DNA from: Lutraria lutraria
Taxonomy: Eukaryota; Mollusca; Bivalvia; Venerida; Mactridae
Direction: 5' to 3'
DNA: 64,000 bases
NCBI GenBank assembly: GCA_964023205.1
Contig: OZ026838.1
Coordinates: forward strand, 31,399,843-31,463,842
The translations under genes were made by a program, and so were the position numbers. This document shows, in pieces, positions 11,852 through 24,655 of this stretch (the stretch's first letter is position 1; each line of letters starts with the position of its first letter). The notes under the pieces were generated by a model, which was not told where the DNA came from, made no database searches, and worked only from the letters and a program-made list of their open reading frames with translations.

Positions 11852-14294
11852 CATAAAGATTGTGCTGGTGTATAAATATAATATGCAAGTGACTATGCAA
11901 TATTAAGACTGGATTTCTGATAAACAAAATACTGTGATATCACAATATGACATTTCCCGAGATTTGAATTGAGAGTTGTTGTTGATTCATTACTGTCTTT
12001 TATATTATATAATACAATTAACAATACATTAGCTCTTTGTTCTCACATGCTTTCTTTATCATTATACCCCCGCAAACAAAGTTTGAGAGGGGGTATATTG
12101 GAGTCACTCTGTCAGTCGGTCCATCCGCATACAAGTCTGTGGAGAGAACTACTTCCACATTCTTTAAGCGATTGCAATGAAACTTGAAATATGGTATCAC
12201 CATGAAGTGTAGAAGTTTGCCGTATAGTGTACTATTGCATTCTTAGTGTCAAAGCGGCGGTGGGGGTATTAGTACCTCTGTGACAGCTCTTGTTTAGTTT
12301 AAAAATACTCTTGATGATAACGGGTAGTTTTATTTAGACTACTGGATGATATAAGCCACATTCGTTAGTAGAATAGTCATGAAAGCCAATTTAATTTTCA
12401 TGTAGCTTTGGGAGTCAATTCAAATTAACTGTGAAAACACCACTGTGAACATGCTCGATTGTACGAAGCAAATGAAGAAAGATTTTGGACAAAAAAAATT
12501 ATATAAATAAGTTTTACAGTTAGACAATAACAAACAAGAATAATCATTTAAACAAAGCATAAGATCTAAAACTTGAAATCTGCCTAAGAGCTCAAACCTC
12601 GGTTTTATTCTCAAGGAATTCTGAATAATAATAAATTACTGTTTATATATATTTATATATTCAGATCAATTACCCTGACAGAAAATGTTTGATTAATATC
12701 ATTATCATTTTACAATAGTTAAATTTAAGATTTGAGGCCAGAGACTGATTTAAAGTTTTGTAACCTTTGACCCAATTCATCATATTCTGTCTGTCAAAAA
12801 ATAAATATGTATACACTATAATAATTCATGATTTATATTAAACACACAATTTTTGAAGTACTAAGTACAATTTGACGTTTTATATCTTACAATCCTTTCA
12901 ACATGAGTACACGTGCACCAGGGATTAACAAACCTGTTCTTATCTAGAATAGACCTCCGAACAAAATATTTGCATCATTGGTTAAGTGGTTCAATAATTT
13001 GAAGTGTGTATTACATACGTGACTGTTAAAAAACTATGTAATGTACTATCATTGAGCATACATAATGATTTTTATTTAAATTTGAAAATTCTGATAACTG
13101 TAATGTTAAGATAACTTTCAGCAGAATAATTTATGATTTGTATCCATCAGTAATTAAAAGCAATTAAATCTACATTGTAACAATAAATTCTTAGTATTTT
13201 AAGCAACGTTTTGGGTTACATTATCCCCAATCAAATAATTTCACTTACAACAGTTTAGAATAATCATGGTTGAACACACGTAATTTTAAACCATGTAGAA
13301 ATAACCAGTTGTAAGAACTACGTAACTTATATGGTTCGATCTCATTTAATTATTGATCACTAACAATTTCACCTTATGTTTTGGTGCGTTATGATTTTTA
13401 ACTTGTTTCTATATTCTTTACCTATCATATAATCTAAGTCAGTCCGCTGCACATGCGTTTTTCGTGCATGATCAAGTGTAATTCTTTCATGCTAGGGTGT
13501 AAAAAATGTTTTTGTTTCTGGTTTTTAGCTCATAAGTAAATAAATAAATAATGTGGTAGGTAGGTCGGGACATTTTAATTGGTTCTTGAAAACTTAGGGA
13601 ATTGTAAAAGTCGAGTGGAAGTTGTTCCTCGGGCTAATATAAGTATTTAGGGTACGTCGTGGGGAAAATAGTATAGATCGGGTATCCAGAAACAAACATT
13701 TTTTCTGGGCCAAAATAACTGCCTTAATTTATTTTGTGTAATTACACGCACTGGCCCGGTATGAACAGTGATATAAGTATATAGCATGATTCCAGTATGA
13801 CTTCTAAAATACTTCGAAGGTTAATTTTGTTCTGCAGTGCCACTAGGTAATGTTTATGTAACTTCAGACAGCTTCAAGGCGCGTGTCGCTCGAGTTTTTA
13901 ACCCCGTAATAAAAATGATAAGATTTTCGTGAAGAAATCAAACAGATATGTCCTCTATTTCATAATCGGTCGTGATTCGCTCCTGTCCAAACACCTGTAA
14001 TTTCACAGTCACAACGTGCGTTTCATCATCGCTGCATATTGTAACCTCACGCACTACTAGCATGATTTTGCTTTGTTAGTAAACCTATCAGTCACTGATC
14101 AGCCCGCCAAACCAATCTCATTGGATGAAAAAGTTTTGCCCTCGAATTTCATTGGCTTACACGAACCAGCCTTTTCGAGGTCATGGTCACATTTATTATG
14201 ATTTTTTCGCACACACCCACTTGTTCATTTCATCGTCAACTGCGAATTCTTCGCTATTTCTAGTTGTTTTAAGGGATTTTCAGGAATACACAGG
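11852..14294. other. MCCC2-like 3' flank and KLF upstream region
   Basis: No coding exon seen. Contains the element at 12065-12296, an AATAAA at 12800-12805 that could end the MCCC2-like transcript, and a weak inverted repeat (AAAATGTTTTTGTTTCTGG at about 13503 against CCAGAAACAAACATTTT at 13686). GC and CpG content rise over about 13860-14290, fitting a KLF promoter or 5' UTR; no TATA box is assigned. Confidence 0.45.
12065..12296 (+). mobile_element. Small inverted-end element (ACCCCCGCAAACAAAG ...)
   Basis: Begins ACCCCCGCAAACAAAGTTTG, carries AGGGGGTATATTGGAGTCAC, and ends GGGGGTATTAGTACCTCTGT followed by GACAGCTCTTGTTT. C-run start and G-run end plus AAACAAAG/CTTGTTT make weak terminal inverted repeats. 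Non-coding. Second copy at 9895-10055. Confidence 0.75.
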
Positions 14295-17200
14295 ATGCTA
14301 CCACCAACTCCACCAAAAACACCTCCTGCGTTGGATGTTTCCGTGAGTATAGAACTTAGTCTCATTCAATGCATCGTCTGCTCGCACGTTACCTTTGTTG
14401 ACATAGATTTTGTCTCGTCGTGTGTGTATTGTGTTTAGTCATATCTACTAATCTGCTAAACAAAGAAGTTTGTTATTGAGATCTATCAGTTAGTAAAATC
14501 TGAAAGACTGTATCGCATCATCTTGTTTCACTGTAGTCATTTCGACCTTTTAAATAAAGCTTCAATGGGTGTGTGTTTCTAACTTATTAACAAACCGTGT
14601 CCGAAAGTGTCGGGACGGATAAATTCTGGCGCAATTTTACCTTGTTTGTTCAAGTTTACGAACTGATAAGCATTTTGTTATAAAAACGTTTATGTCTCAT
14701 TTACGCCTTAGTCTTAGAACATTAGTAACATAAGCTTGCTTCGAATTGCGAATCACGTTTGGATATCATGACAGTATGTCATGTTACGCAGTTACTTCCC
14801 TTGACAAGCACGCCCTAATCACGAGGAAACGCGTGTAGGAGTGTGTACTACGATATTTGCGTAGTAGGTCTATGACCTACTGGTTTACTGGCCAATAAAA
14901 TCGGGACATATAATGTAGGTTTGTTGTTTCGATTGAAAATAACAATTGCAGTATATATTTTTGACTTGTTTTAGAACTTTATCGAAGCTTATCGGATTTG
15001 ATGTACTCAACCGACTGCTTTCGTTTACGGTTAAGTAGGTCGGCTGGTCTGCAATCATCTGTGACCGGTTCAGTTTTGTTGAGGTTAATAAGTGTAACGG
15101 TTTTATTCAAAACTTTTTCACGGCTGTTTTTTTGTAATAACTGATTTAAGATATATCTCGCGCTGTATTGACAACTGAATACGTAGCCCTGGGAGTGTTT
15201 AATTCTTATTAATTCAGTTCACTCACTATAAAATTGTGCACAGGTCTGTCATAAAATTTGATAAATACGAGATTCATAAGTAACAACAATTTAAGTAATC
15301 AGCTGATTTTCTCAATGCAGTTTTCCTTTGCATTTCATGGACATAGACTTTTGTCAGCTGCTTTAGCAAAACGAGACTAACCAACCTAACCAGTTTTGCC
15401 AGCATATTTCATAATTATATGGATAATAATATCACAAGAACCTGTTATTTAATAAAAAAAACTAAGCTCAATAAAAAAAATACCTACATATAGAAAAAAA
15501 ACCAGGTTTTTTTCTATATGTAGGTAATTTTTTATTGAGCACATTTTCTGGAGCAGGTTCCTGTGATAATATAATTATTGAAACCAATACAAAAGTATGT
15601 GGTACTAACAACTGACAATGGATGTATTTATCTACTTTATTTTATACCAATGTTTAGGGAAGAATAAAATGATATTGATAATTTAGTAGTAACTATAATA
15701 AGTCTATCTATGTGTATAATTAGTGTTTACATATTTATGAAAAGCTTAGATGTATAATGCTATAAATGTTAGGAAAGTAATAATTATAAATGTTAATTAC
15801 TTAATTAATGACCGCTGGCAACAGACTTTTTACCCTTGAACTGAGCTTTTATGGACAATGTCTTATAGAAGTGTTCATCCACTCATGCATCAGCTGGCTT
15901 TCATTGTTTCTTTAAATAAGCTATTTTACAAGGGCCATTTTCATTGTTAGTGTTAATTAAAGGCCTTGTATAGATGGTGTGTACCTTTGTGTTGTGTTCC
16001 AATGGTAATGTGTACTTTTTCTTCCTTGTGAAATGTAAAACCATTTGTATATTTAAGGTTGACACAAAGTGTAACAACCAAGTTTAGTTCACAGATTTTA
16101 AAAAAATGGATAATTTTACTAAATTTCTTTTTTAAAGATAAACAGATTTATTAAATGTATTAAAAGGAAAATAAGGTATAAATATGTGTAAAATTTTATA
16201 TAAATGAAAGCTATCCTAAGATGTAACAGTGAAAAGAATTGTTTATAAAATGTAGATGTCTAGATCAGATGAACTAATGACATCCAATGAGGTTTAAGGA
16301 TTGGTCTAAATTGCCGAAAGCGTCATATTAAGAATACCAAACGAGCATTCTTTTCTTTGGTATTTTGAGGATTTGTTGTGTCAAATTACTTAAAAAAACA
16401 TTGACATTATTTACCGAAAGTGGATTTAAACTCTTACCCATGTACCAGTACCAGTGTAATCATAATGCTTGTGTCTTTGTTATAGGTCTTCGGACTTAAG
16501 TTTTCAATTAATTTTGAGTTTACATGAAGTTAGACAAATGGTTATTTTTAAGGGTGCTGTGAAGTTTCAATGTGGAATTATGGATATCATTCATAGGGAC
16601 ATTTTAATTAATTTGTGAGCGTGAATCACATAATTATAGTATATTTTAGGTATGTAAAACAGTAATATGTGTGTTTGATACTGTTTGTACTGCTAATTGG
16701 TAAATGTGATTAAGCATTATTCAGCTGATTTTGTTGTTCATGTAAACTTCTGTTACATGTAAAGTAATAATGTTGATGTATTATTTTTTAAGTTTGTTTT
16801 GTTCACTATTTTAGACTTTAGAATTAATGCTCAGTGGAGATGGAGGGCAATAAAATTGCTTGTTTAGGCTGTATTTAACTTTTCTTAAGTTTTACATAAT
16901 AGAGGTCAGAACTGAGAAACTATTTCCTAATAATGATAATATTAAAGCCATGTATTCAACTGCAAGTTTTAACCACCTGTTCTCTCTAAAAAAGAATAAT
17001 TTATGAGATTGCTGATGGTTCATTCCAATGTTTTTATTATATAAAGACATAAGTAATGTTTGGCTGATAAAAGTAATACATTTTCTTCTTTTTCTCTCTG
17101 TTTTATTCTTCAGTCAGAGCATTTTGATTAAACTCTGTATACCTAATACTTTATACTTACAGGGTAGTCCAAGCAGGTCACGAATGGACAGTCCACAGTC

Positions 17201-19738
17201 TCTGATAGATGAGTCAGTTGAAAGAGAGGCTGTGGAAACATTATTATCCATCTGTAAGGCTCCCAGTCCTGCAAGCAGTGATCACAGTATGGACTCTACG
17301 TCATCTAATGACCCATGGAATTTACCAGGCGATCCACCACCCCTCTATGGCCCCTACGCCAGTAAGGATAGAGCACATGTTAGTCTTAATGATGAATTAG
17401 CAACATCCACAAATCCTACCGACAAAAATTTAAAGATGGTTAATACCGTATTGAAACGAGATTCCAAATTAGCTAAGGTATGTGAATAATATGTTACGGG
17501 AAATTTGAAGTTTCATTGATTTTCTCCTGCTTCTAAAAATCTTACTTGGACTGTAATTTCATTGCTTGTACTTTAATGTCTTATTCATATAGTTGATTAT
17601 GTACTAGGTCAGCTAGCAGTGGAAGAAAACATTTTGCATTTCTTCTTTCTTTGGTAAATGACAAAGAATCATATCATGTTAAGATTAACCCTTAAGATAT
17701 ACTTATACATGTCACTTATCAGGACTAGAACAATTTATTGAGAAAATTTGTAAACCTGAGGCTGATACCCATTAAATTTGCTGTAATATTACTAATATAC
17801 CACCCTTTAAATTCATCTTGAATACTGCTATTGCAAATATTCTATTGGCTTGAATTTGTCAATTGTGATTTTTCAATTATTATGTAGTCAATGTCTCATC
17901 TATTTCAGCTGTTAATGGAAGGAGACTTAGAATGCTCTTCAGGTACACAAGGACCAGTAAAGGAAGTCACTAGTCACCCTGTGTCAGTTATTGTACCTAC
18001 CAGTCTAAGTCAGTCATGCCTTCCTGCCAAGAAACGACATCTTGCTTTGGATAGTGTCAACAATAAACAATCTCCATACCATAACAAAAATAATTTTAAG
18101 AGTCAAACTGTACAAAATCCAGTACAGATTTCATCTAGTCAAGAAATTCCAAGTGGTACACTAAGTGAACCTGGAAATAACATTAAACAATCAGGTGGCT
18201 TTGGAATTAAACCCATTACAGGATACGTTTTGTCTGTATCAGTGGGAACTGATACCCAATCATCCATGACTCAATCTGTCTCTACATGTTCTTCAACTTC
18301 AAAAGTGTCAGACTCCAGTGTATTATTACCGACAGGTTCTAAAAGGAAAATGACAGAAAACAATGGACTTCCGGGTGTTCCATTAATGATAACACAAAAT
18401 GTACATGGTGCTATGTCATCTCCAATTGTTCAGGTCATTATTATGAATAATACCTGCCCGTCATCATCTAATAATGCTAGTAACATGTCTGGACTGTGTC
18501 CAATAGCTCCAGCCCCAGTGCAGAAGAACCCTGCCAAGTTAGCTGACATTGATGTTGGATGCAACAGCACAAGGTCAAGGCCACATGTCTGCACATACAA
18601 AAATTGTGGTAAAACTTACTTCAAAAGCTCACACCTTAAAGCTCACTACAGAACACATACAGGTAGGTTTATCTTTGTTAATAATAATTTAAACTTTATC
18701 AGATTTAGAAGAATTGTATTTGTAATACATGCCCAAACTCAATATAATGACCCATACTTAAATGGACATGATTTTCCATTCAGCTTTTTCAGAAGTAGTG
18801 TTCTGATTTCTTTTTTACATTGCTGTTTTTCCCAGTTCCTTTGCATCCAGATTTGTTCATGTGCGTTCCAGTTTTTTTTTAATTTTCAATTATTTGTTTA
18901 TCAATGTTACACATATTTTATCGGCTAATTAATGCAATCCAAAGAGCACCTGTTTTTCGTTACTAGCTAGGAGTACCTATTTCTCATGGCTTCCATAGAA
19001 GTCTTTTATATTCTCAGTATTTTTTTTCCAGCTTTTTCTTTAAATTGTAAAATCTGTTAATAAGCATAAATGTGTTTTTTTGTATGAGGTAAATATTTAT
19101 GTTGTTGACTTGGTGCAAGTAGGTGCTATCTTTATAGTTTAAAGGAACAGAATACATCCTTGACACATAAAATGAATGAATTATTGTACTTCTTCTTTAG
19201 TTATAAATACCTAGATAATACCAAGATAGCACAATAACTGGATGTTGATATTTGATATCTTCTAAGATAAATCTTAAAGGTTGTATTGCTCACTTGAACT
19301 ACTTTATTTCGGATTGACTTGTGCAGCTTTTGATATTTTACACTGATAAGAACAGATAAATAGAATAATATTTTTACCATTTCAGGAGAGAAACCATTTG
19401 TTTGCACATGGATGCAGTGTGACAGAAAATTTGCAAGATCTGATGAATTGTCACGTCATAAAAGAGTTCATACGGGAGAGAAAAACTTTGTGTGTCCTAA
19501 ATGTGACAAACGTTTTATTCGAAGCGATCACATGGCTAAACATCTCAGTAGACACGCTAACACGCCTAGAATGAGAGCACATGTCAAAAAGGCAGCATCA
19601 GCTGAAATGGTTGCGATAAACACAACCAGTGCTACTGCTTTACCTGATAAACCACATGCAGATGTTGCCGAAGACTCAAACATGTCCTGGTCAGCTGAAG
19701 CCTTGTGTATGGACTTACCAACTGCTGTTGTTGATTAG
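14295..19738 (+). CDS. KLF10/11-like: Kruppel-like factor of the KLF10/11 (TIEG) group, 4 coding exons
   Basis: Seen: exons 14295-14342, 17163-17477, 17909-18662 and 19386-19738 splice with GT-AG junctions into 1470 nt (489 residues plus TAG). Three C2H2 fingers sit at residues 347-371 and 377-401 (both C-x4-C) and 407-429 (C-x2-C), joined by TGEKP/TGEKN linkers. The finger helices read [16 protein letters not shown] and RSDHMAKH, the KLF/Sp pattern for GC or CACCC boxes. Residues 36-46 ([11 protein letters not shown]) match the Sin3-interaction helix of vertebrate KLF10/11 (EAVEALMSM type). PAKKRH is a possible nuclear signal. The Ser/Thr/Asn-rich middle has no recognised domain. Known: KLF10/11 are TGF-beta-inducible repressors that recruit Sin3/HDAC; length fits (vertebrate 480-512). 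The short first exon ([16 protein letters not shown]) starts at the first ATG in frame with exon 2; a non-coding exon further upstream is possible because TTTTCAG precedes it. KLF identity is secure; 10/11 assignment is strong but not proven. Confidence 0.92.
15424..15574. mobile_element. Foldback (MITE-like) element in KLF intron 1
   Basis: Inner arms GCTCAATAAAAAAAATACCT (15466) and AGGTAATTTTTTATTGAGC (ending 15540) fold back around ATATAGAAAAAAAACC / GGTTTTTTTCTATAT with almost no loop. Outer arms AATATCACAAGAACCTG and CAGGTTCCTGTGATAATAT extend the hairpin. Non-coding. Confidence 0.9.
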
Positions 19739-22700
19739 TTGTAAATTTTTTGAAATATTTTTATGTTAGGCAGCATTTATATGCTTTAAATATTGTAAAT
19801 TTATTCAGTGCTTGAAGTCTTAGACATAGTTACTGAAATAAAGAGATAATTTTATTTAGGTTGAGACTATGTATTTGTATTGTTAATGATATAACGGTGC
19901 ATTTTTTAGTTAATATTTTGTAATATGGATTAACTATCATCTTGCCATCATACTATTGACAACAGGTCTGTTATAAAAGTATTAGTTTTTGAAGATTGTT
20001 GAAATAAAGTGATTTAATATTTTTTTACTATCATTACTTAAAATACAGTTAAAATCAAATTTGTTAGAAAATGTGTATAATCTTGTTATTCCGTAATGGC
20101 ATTTTATCAAAATTAAAAAAACTAATATGATTTAAGTGTATTGGTTTCTATGTATTTTTGTCTTTTTCATTTTTTTGGTAAATTTTGGCTTTCATGACGA
20201 GAATGATTTAGCTCAGAATAACAATGCAAAAACAATGCAATTTTTTTTCATACCATTAAAATATTGTCTTCATTTTTTATATCTTAATAGTTTTCTTTTG
20301 AGTAAAAGCAGTTGTGTTTTGCATGCTTTTAGCATGTTAATTTATTTAAAATGTATTATTATTATATTTTGTCTTTCTCTACCTGTTACATTTTGTTATT
20401 AAATCCAATTTGTACTTTATACAGCCAAGTTGAAGAGAACATGTGTCACTTAATATGGCTCTGAAGTTTATGCTTTCAAGTGGTAACCATTTGTTGTCAC
20501 AAGCCATCAATTTATATGTCCCTGTTACTGTTATTTCCTTTCTATTATAATAAGCTTTTATCATTGTATAGTTGGGCTGAAAATAAAAATAAGTTTGTTG
20601 TTTGTTTGGAGTGTTCCAACCCAGAATTTTAGCACTGAGTAGGTAGATAGGGATTTTTTTACTATACAACAATAGTGAAAAAAATGCCCCCCCCCCAAAA
20701 AAAAAATTATTTGCTACTGAGTAAGTTGGAGTACTCTAAACATACTTATATTTATTTTCGGCCTTGTAACTTGATTAAATTATACATCATTCTGTTGGAT
20801 TATGTCTGTATTTGAACTTTGTCCTGCTGTTGTATAGACTTCAACTTTGAACAGATTTTTAGTAACCTTAGTATAGTATGCATCATTCCAGAATTTAAAT
20901 ATTTTATATTTGGTACTGAAGATATTCACTATTCATTTCCATTCTTTATTTTTGTATTTATTTAAATAGCACATACTTTAATTGTGTTGTGTGAGCCTGT
21001 TGTTAGCTGTAAGCAGTCAAGGTGTCATTTTCTTTTATTTAATGATGTGTTTTTGTTTTATGTGCAATATTGTTTCTTGTATGAGCTTGTGAACTCAGTC
21101 TATAGTAAGTGTTACTTACCTTGAATGTTTCTTTTTAGTTTTTGATAAAATTGTATTAATGAAAATGTTATTTAAGAGAAATTTGTAGTTTGTTTGTCTC
21201 GTATAAGTTAACATTTCACCAGTACAGTAATTATTTTCAAAAAGAGTAATGGCTTGTCTCTTCTTGGATGAAAATTTAAACGTACCAGCATTGTCAACCC
21301 TGTGAATAACTGCCATTTTTTAATAACTTTCATGGATTAACTAGAATAAAGTGTCCCCCATATAAGGGCATCCTGTCATTAAGGTCACATGTCTTTCCAT
21401 AGGGTGGCCTTAGTTCACAGGTTGGACTGTAGTTATGGTATTTTGTAAAATTCTTTACAAAAGTGAACAGAGTTTGAATTTTCTGGAAGTGGATTGTTGC
21501 ATTCTTGTGTGTCTGTGGAGAAGTTCAGTGAACAGACATTATTTTAAATGTATATTTAGGTATAAAATATATTACATGGTTTAAGTGTGTGCTATTCTAA
21601 GCTTAAAAAGCTTAATAAAGCTTCTATTTGTTAAAAGTCATGTTCTCTGCAAGAAAACAGAACTGAATGTTTCTACGGTAATTTCGTTTCTCACTTGTGT
21701 TAAATTTGTGCCATATGTTGTCTCGGATACATCACTTTAACTAATTCATGTATCCTCACTGTGATTCTGTTTCTGTCATAGTCCCATTGAAAAAAAAAAA
21801 ATTATGTCTCAATTCAAACAGTTTGACTTGTAAAGTTACACTCGTTTTCTTAACTATCTTACATTCACAATTTTTATATTCTTGTTTGAAATCCAATATT
21901 GACATGTTGATAGACTAAAAAGAATTAACTTCTACTTTTTCTCTCACAACTCTCATACTGTTTCTGTCTTATTCTTGTATTATACTTTTTTACTTATTTT
22001 TATTGGAAACAAAAACTTCAAATTTGTTCACTGTTTATATTTAGACTGTCCAGATTTGTATGTGTACTGTAGTATATATGGCCAGTTATGATGCATATCA
22101 TGTCTTGATCTTTATTCTGTAATAGCATATTTTACACATTTCTTGTAGTATTATGATTAACATGACAATACTGTATTTTTTTGTGATTATATGAACTGAT
22201 TGCCTTTAATTGTTAAACTGCATATTGAAAATGGAATATATTCATACAGTTGGCTACTTAAAATTTCCTTGCATGCTAAGAATTAGTTTACTAAAACACA
22301 TTGTTAAAATTCAGAAATCTTGTTATTTTGGTGTAAGCACATAATGGTCATTTTATCAATTATTTATGAATGTAAAATCATGTATATCCACCAATGACTT
22401 ATAGAATGGTTTTACATATATGTGTTTATTTGTATATAGTTTCTTGTTGATGTTATCTTGTGAACTGTTTGTTACCTGGAGTACAATGTTCCTTAAACTA
22501 GTCTTAAGATATTGCTTTCCTCAACAAACAACATGAAGGTTGAATTATAGCATTTATAAGCATATGTAATTTCTCAAGCAAGTTTCTTTCCAATCTCTTG
22601 ATGTCTTTTTACCAGTGCATCTCAGGACAATGTTTTATCCACAATATTCGGGTAAATTTTAACAACTTTAAAGTATTAATACATGCTTATGTAGTTGTTG

Positions 22701-24080
22701 AAATAAAATGTTTTTACATTTGTGGCACTTGGTCTTCAGAGGCTTGATGGTAGCGTAAGAGTAATCAATGCTAAGTTGATATCTTAAAATTTGGCCAAAT
22801 CTTGAGGAAAGCAGTATCATGTTAAAATATGTATAAAATGTTTGTATTTATTTTCCTTTGTTTGTAAAGATAGTGAGTTACATTAAGAAATAAAATTTGT
22901 TTGCGTAAATATAACCTTGACTTTGTTATAATTACGATGCATGTGTTTTCTTACTTGATTGATAATTATGTCATACTTCAAGGTTGTAAGTGGTTCTATG
23001 ATATTTGGCTGCTTATTAATGCCTAGGAGACATGTAATGGATTATGTTATATTTGAAACATTCTCCTCAACTGGCCTAAGTTTCACAAAAAGAGATTTAT
23101 TTTATGGCTATTAGGTAACTATGTATTGTATATGATAATACTGTCAACATTATATTGGCAGTACTTGAAGTCATGCCAGTGTCTCTGTGTTAAATAGATT
23201 AGAATGACTTCAGAATTAGGGTACTATGTCAAATGATAGGAAATTCACGTTAATATTGCATGCTGTATTTGCTAAGGGCAATACATTGCTATGATAAAAC
23301 ATTGATTTTGGAAACAATTTATCATCAATGGACTTTAGACTTGTTAAACTATTCTATCAATTTTTAGTACAAATGAACTGAAAAATGGGACACACAAAGA
23401 TAGCTTGAAACACTTACTGTTCAGTTCAAATGAGGCTTAATTTTTTTCTTGACAAATTTTAGTCATGGGTATGGTTTTATTGTAGTTGTTTTCGAGTATA
23501 TAGTATAGTGAATAATACTAGTTTGGGTCAAACTGGCCATTTGATTGGCTAATGATGATGTCGGTTATTTTGATTAGTCAGTCATTAGACTGGCTATTCG
23601 TCGCGTAACCTGTCATGTTTGACTGTATATGTCTGCTCTTTTGTTAATAAAGCCATGTAGGCATTGCTCTGTGAAGCTGACCTAAATAAGTTGCTGCATA
23701 ATATTGGAAATGCTATTTGAAGTAAGTTCAATGTGATTGTATCATAGCAGATAATGGTGAATTTGGTAGTATTTAGGGTATACAACTGTATTTTATATAA
23801 CATGTAAATATTTTATATACTCTCCGTAATGAAGGATTGAATAAAATATACTGTCAATATCCTTTATGAAAAAAGCAACTTCATATTCACTGCACGATTC
23901 ATTTATTAAGTTATCCTTTAGGGCAACAACCTCTCAACAACAATATAAGTTGGTACTCCTAAAGGGTGTTGCTTTGGAGAGGTTGTGCTGTAGTTTAATG
24001 TTTGGTAGATCACTTCAGTCTGTCATACTATAAGTGTCACTTATATGTGTACATGTATTCATATAAATAATAAACTACTT
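19739..24080 (+). other. KLF 3' UTR and AT-rich downstream flank
   Basis: No coding sequence is convincing here. AATAAA signals occur at 19837-19842 and 20003-20008, shortly after the stop, and others near 22702 and 23841, so several alternative 3' ends are possible. The stretch is strongly T-rich on the plus strand, as long animal 3' UTRs often are. A C10/A11 homopolymer junction lies near 20687. The segment 23910-23990 is an inverted relative of the repeat at 5575-5765 (shared words CCTCTCCAAAGCAACACCCT and AGAGGTTG). Confidence 0.5.
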
Positions 24081-24395
24081 ACTTAGTCATTAGAACCATT
24101 CAGTTCATTGACCTTAAAGTCGTAACCATAATAGTGTATATAATAGAACTAACTATCATAAGCTCGCACTTCTGTCACATTAAATCATCAAATTCACTAT
24201 ATTGTGGAGTACCAATACATCTAATTGAAATTTAACATTTCGTTACCTTTTATTTTACATTAGATTCAAATAATCATAGTTTTATGATCATTGTCTGCTT
24301 TACTTAAAGTTACCTCTCTAGAATGATCATGTGTTAATATTTCATAGCAATCATGAAGTCAAGTTTCTGTGGTTGTTACTTGTTAGGATTTATAA

Positions 24396-24655
24396 GACCT
24401 GCCTCTGCAGTCGAGTGGTTATGGTCGCTGACTTCAAATTACTGTAACCTTTCACTGATAGAGCGTTGTAGGTTAGAGCCCAGCTATCGACCATGTCTCA
24501 TTATGTAAGAAAGTTAAGGCAGCTACTTATGGAGGATCGACGTCTAGTACTGGTTCTTCCCAGGAACGATGGTTAGGTGAACTGTCCACCTCGTATGACT
24601 CTGACTATTAAAAAGGGGCGTAAAACACAAACAAACAAACAAACAAACGAAACAG
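24396..24655 (+). mobile_element. tRNA-derived SINE, family 1, copy 1, with (ACAA)n-type tail
   Basis: Head GCAGTCGAGTGGTTATGG resembles an A box and GTAGGTTAGAGCC a worn B box. The body includes GACCATGTCTC, a GGAGGATCGACGTCTAGTAC stretch and GACTCTGACTATTAAAAAGG. It ends in AAAC/ACAA repeats. Relatives at 32406-32575 and inverted at 56771-57000. Confidence 0.9.

Noticed and set aside
18663..18928. Continuation of the KLF exon 3 ORF past the first finger
   Set aside because: A GTAGGT donor at 18663 follows a complete first finger; joining to 19386 restores the TGEKP linker. The read-through is intron.
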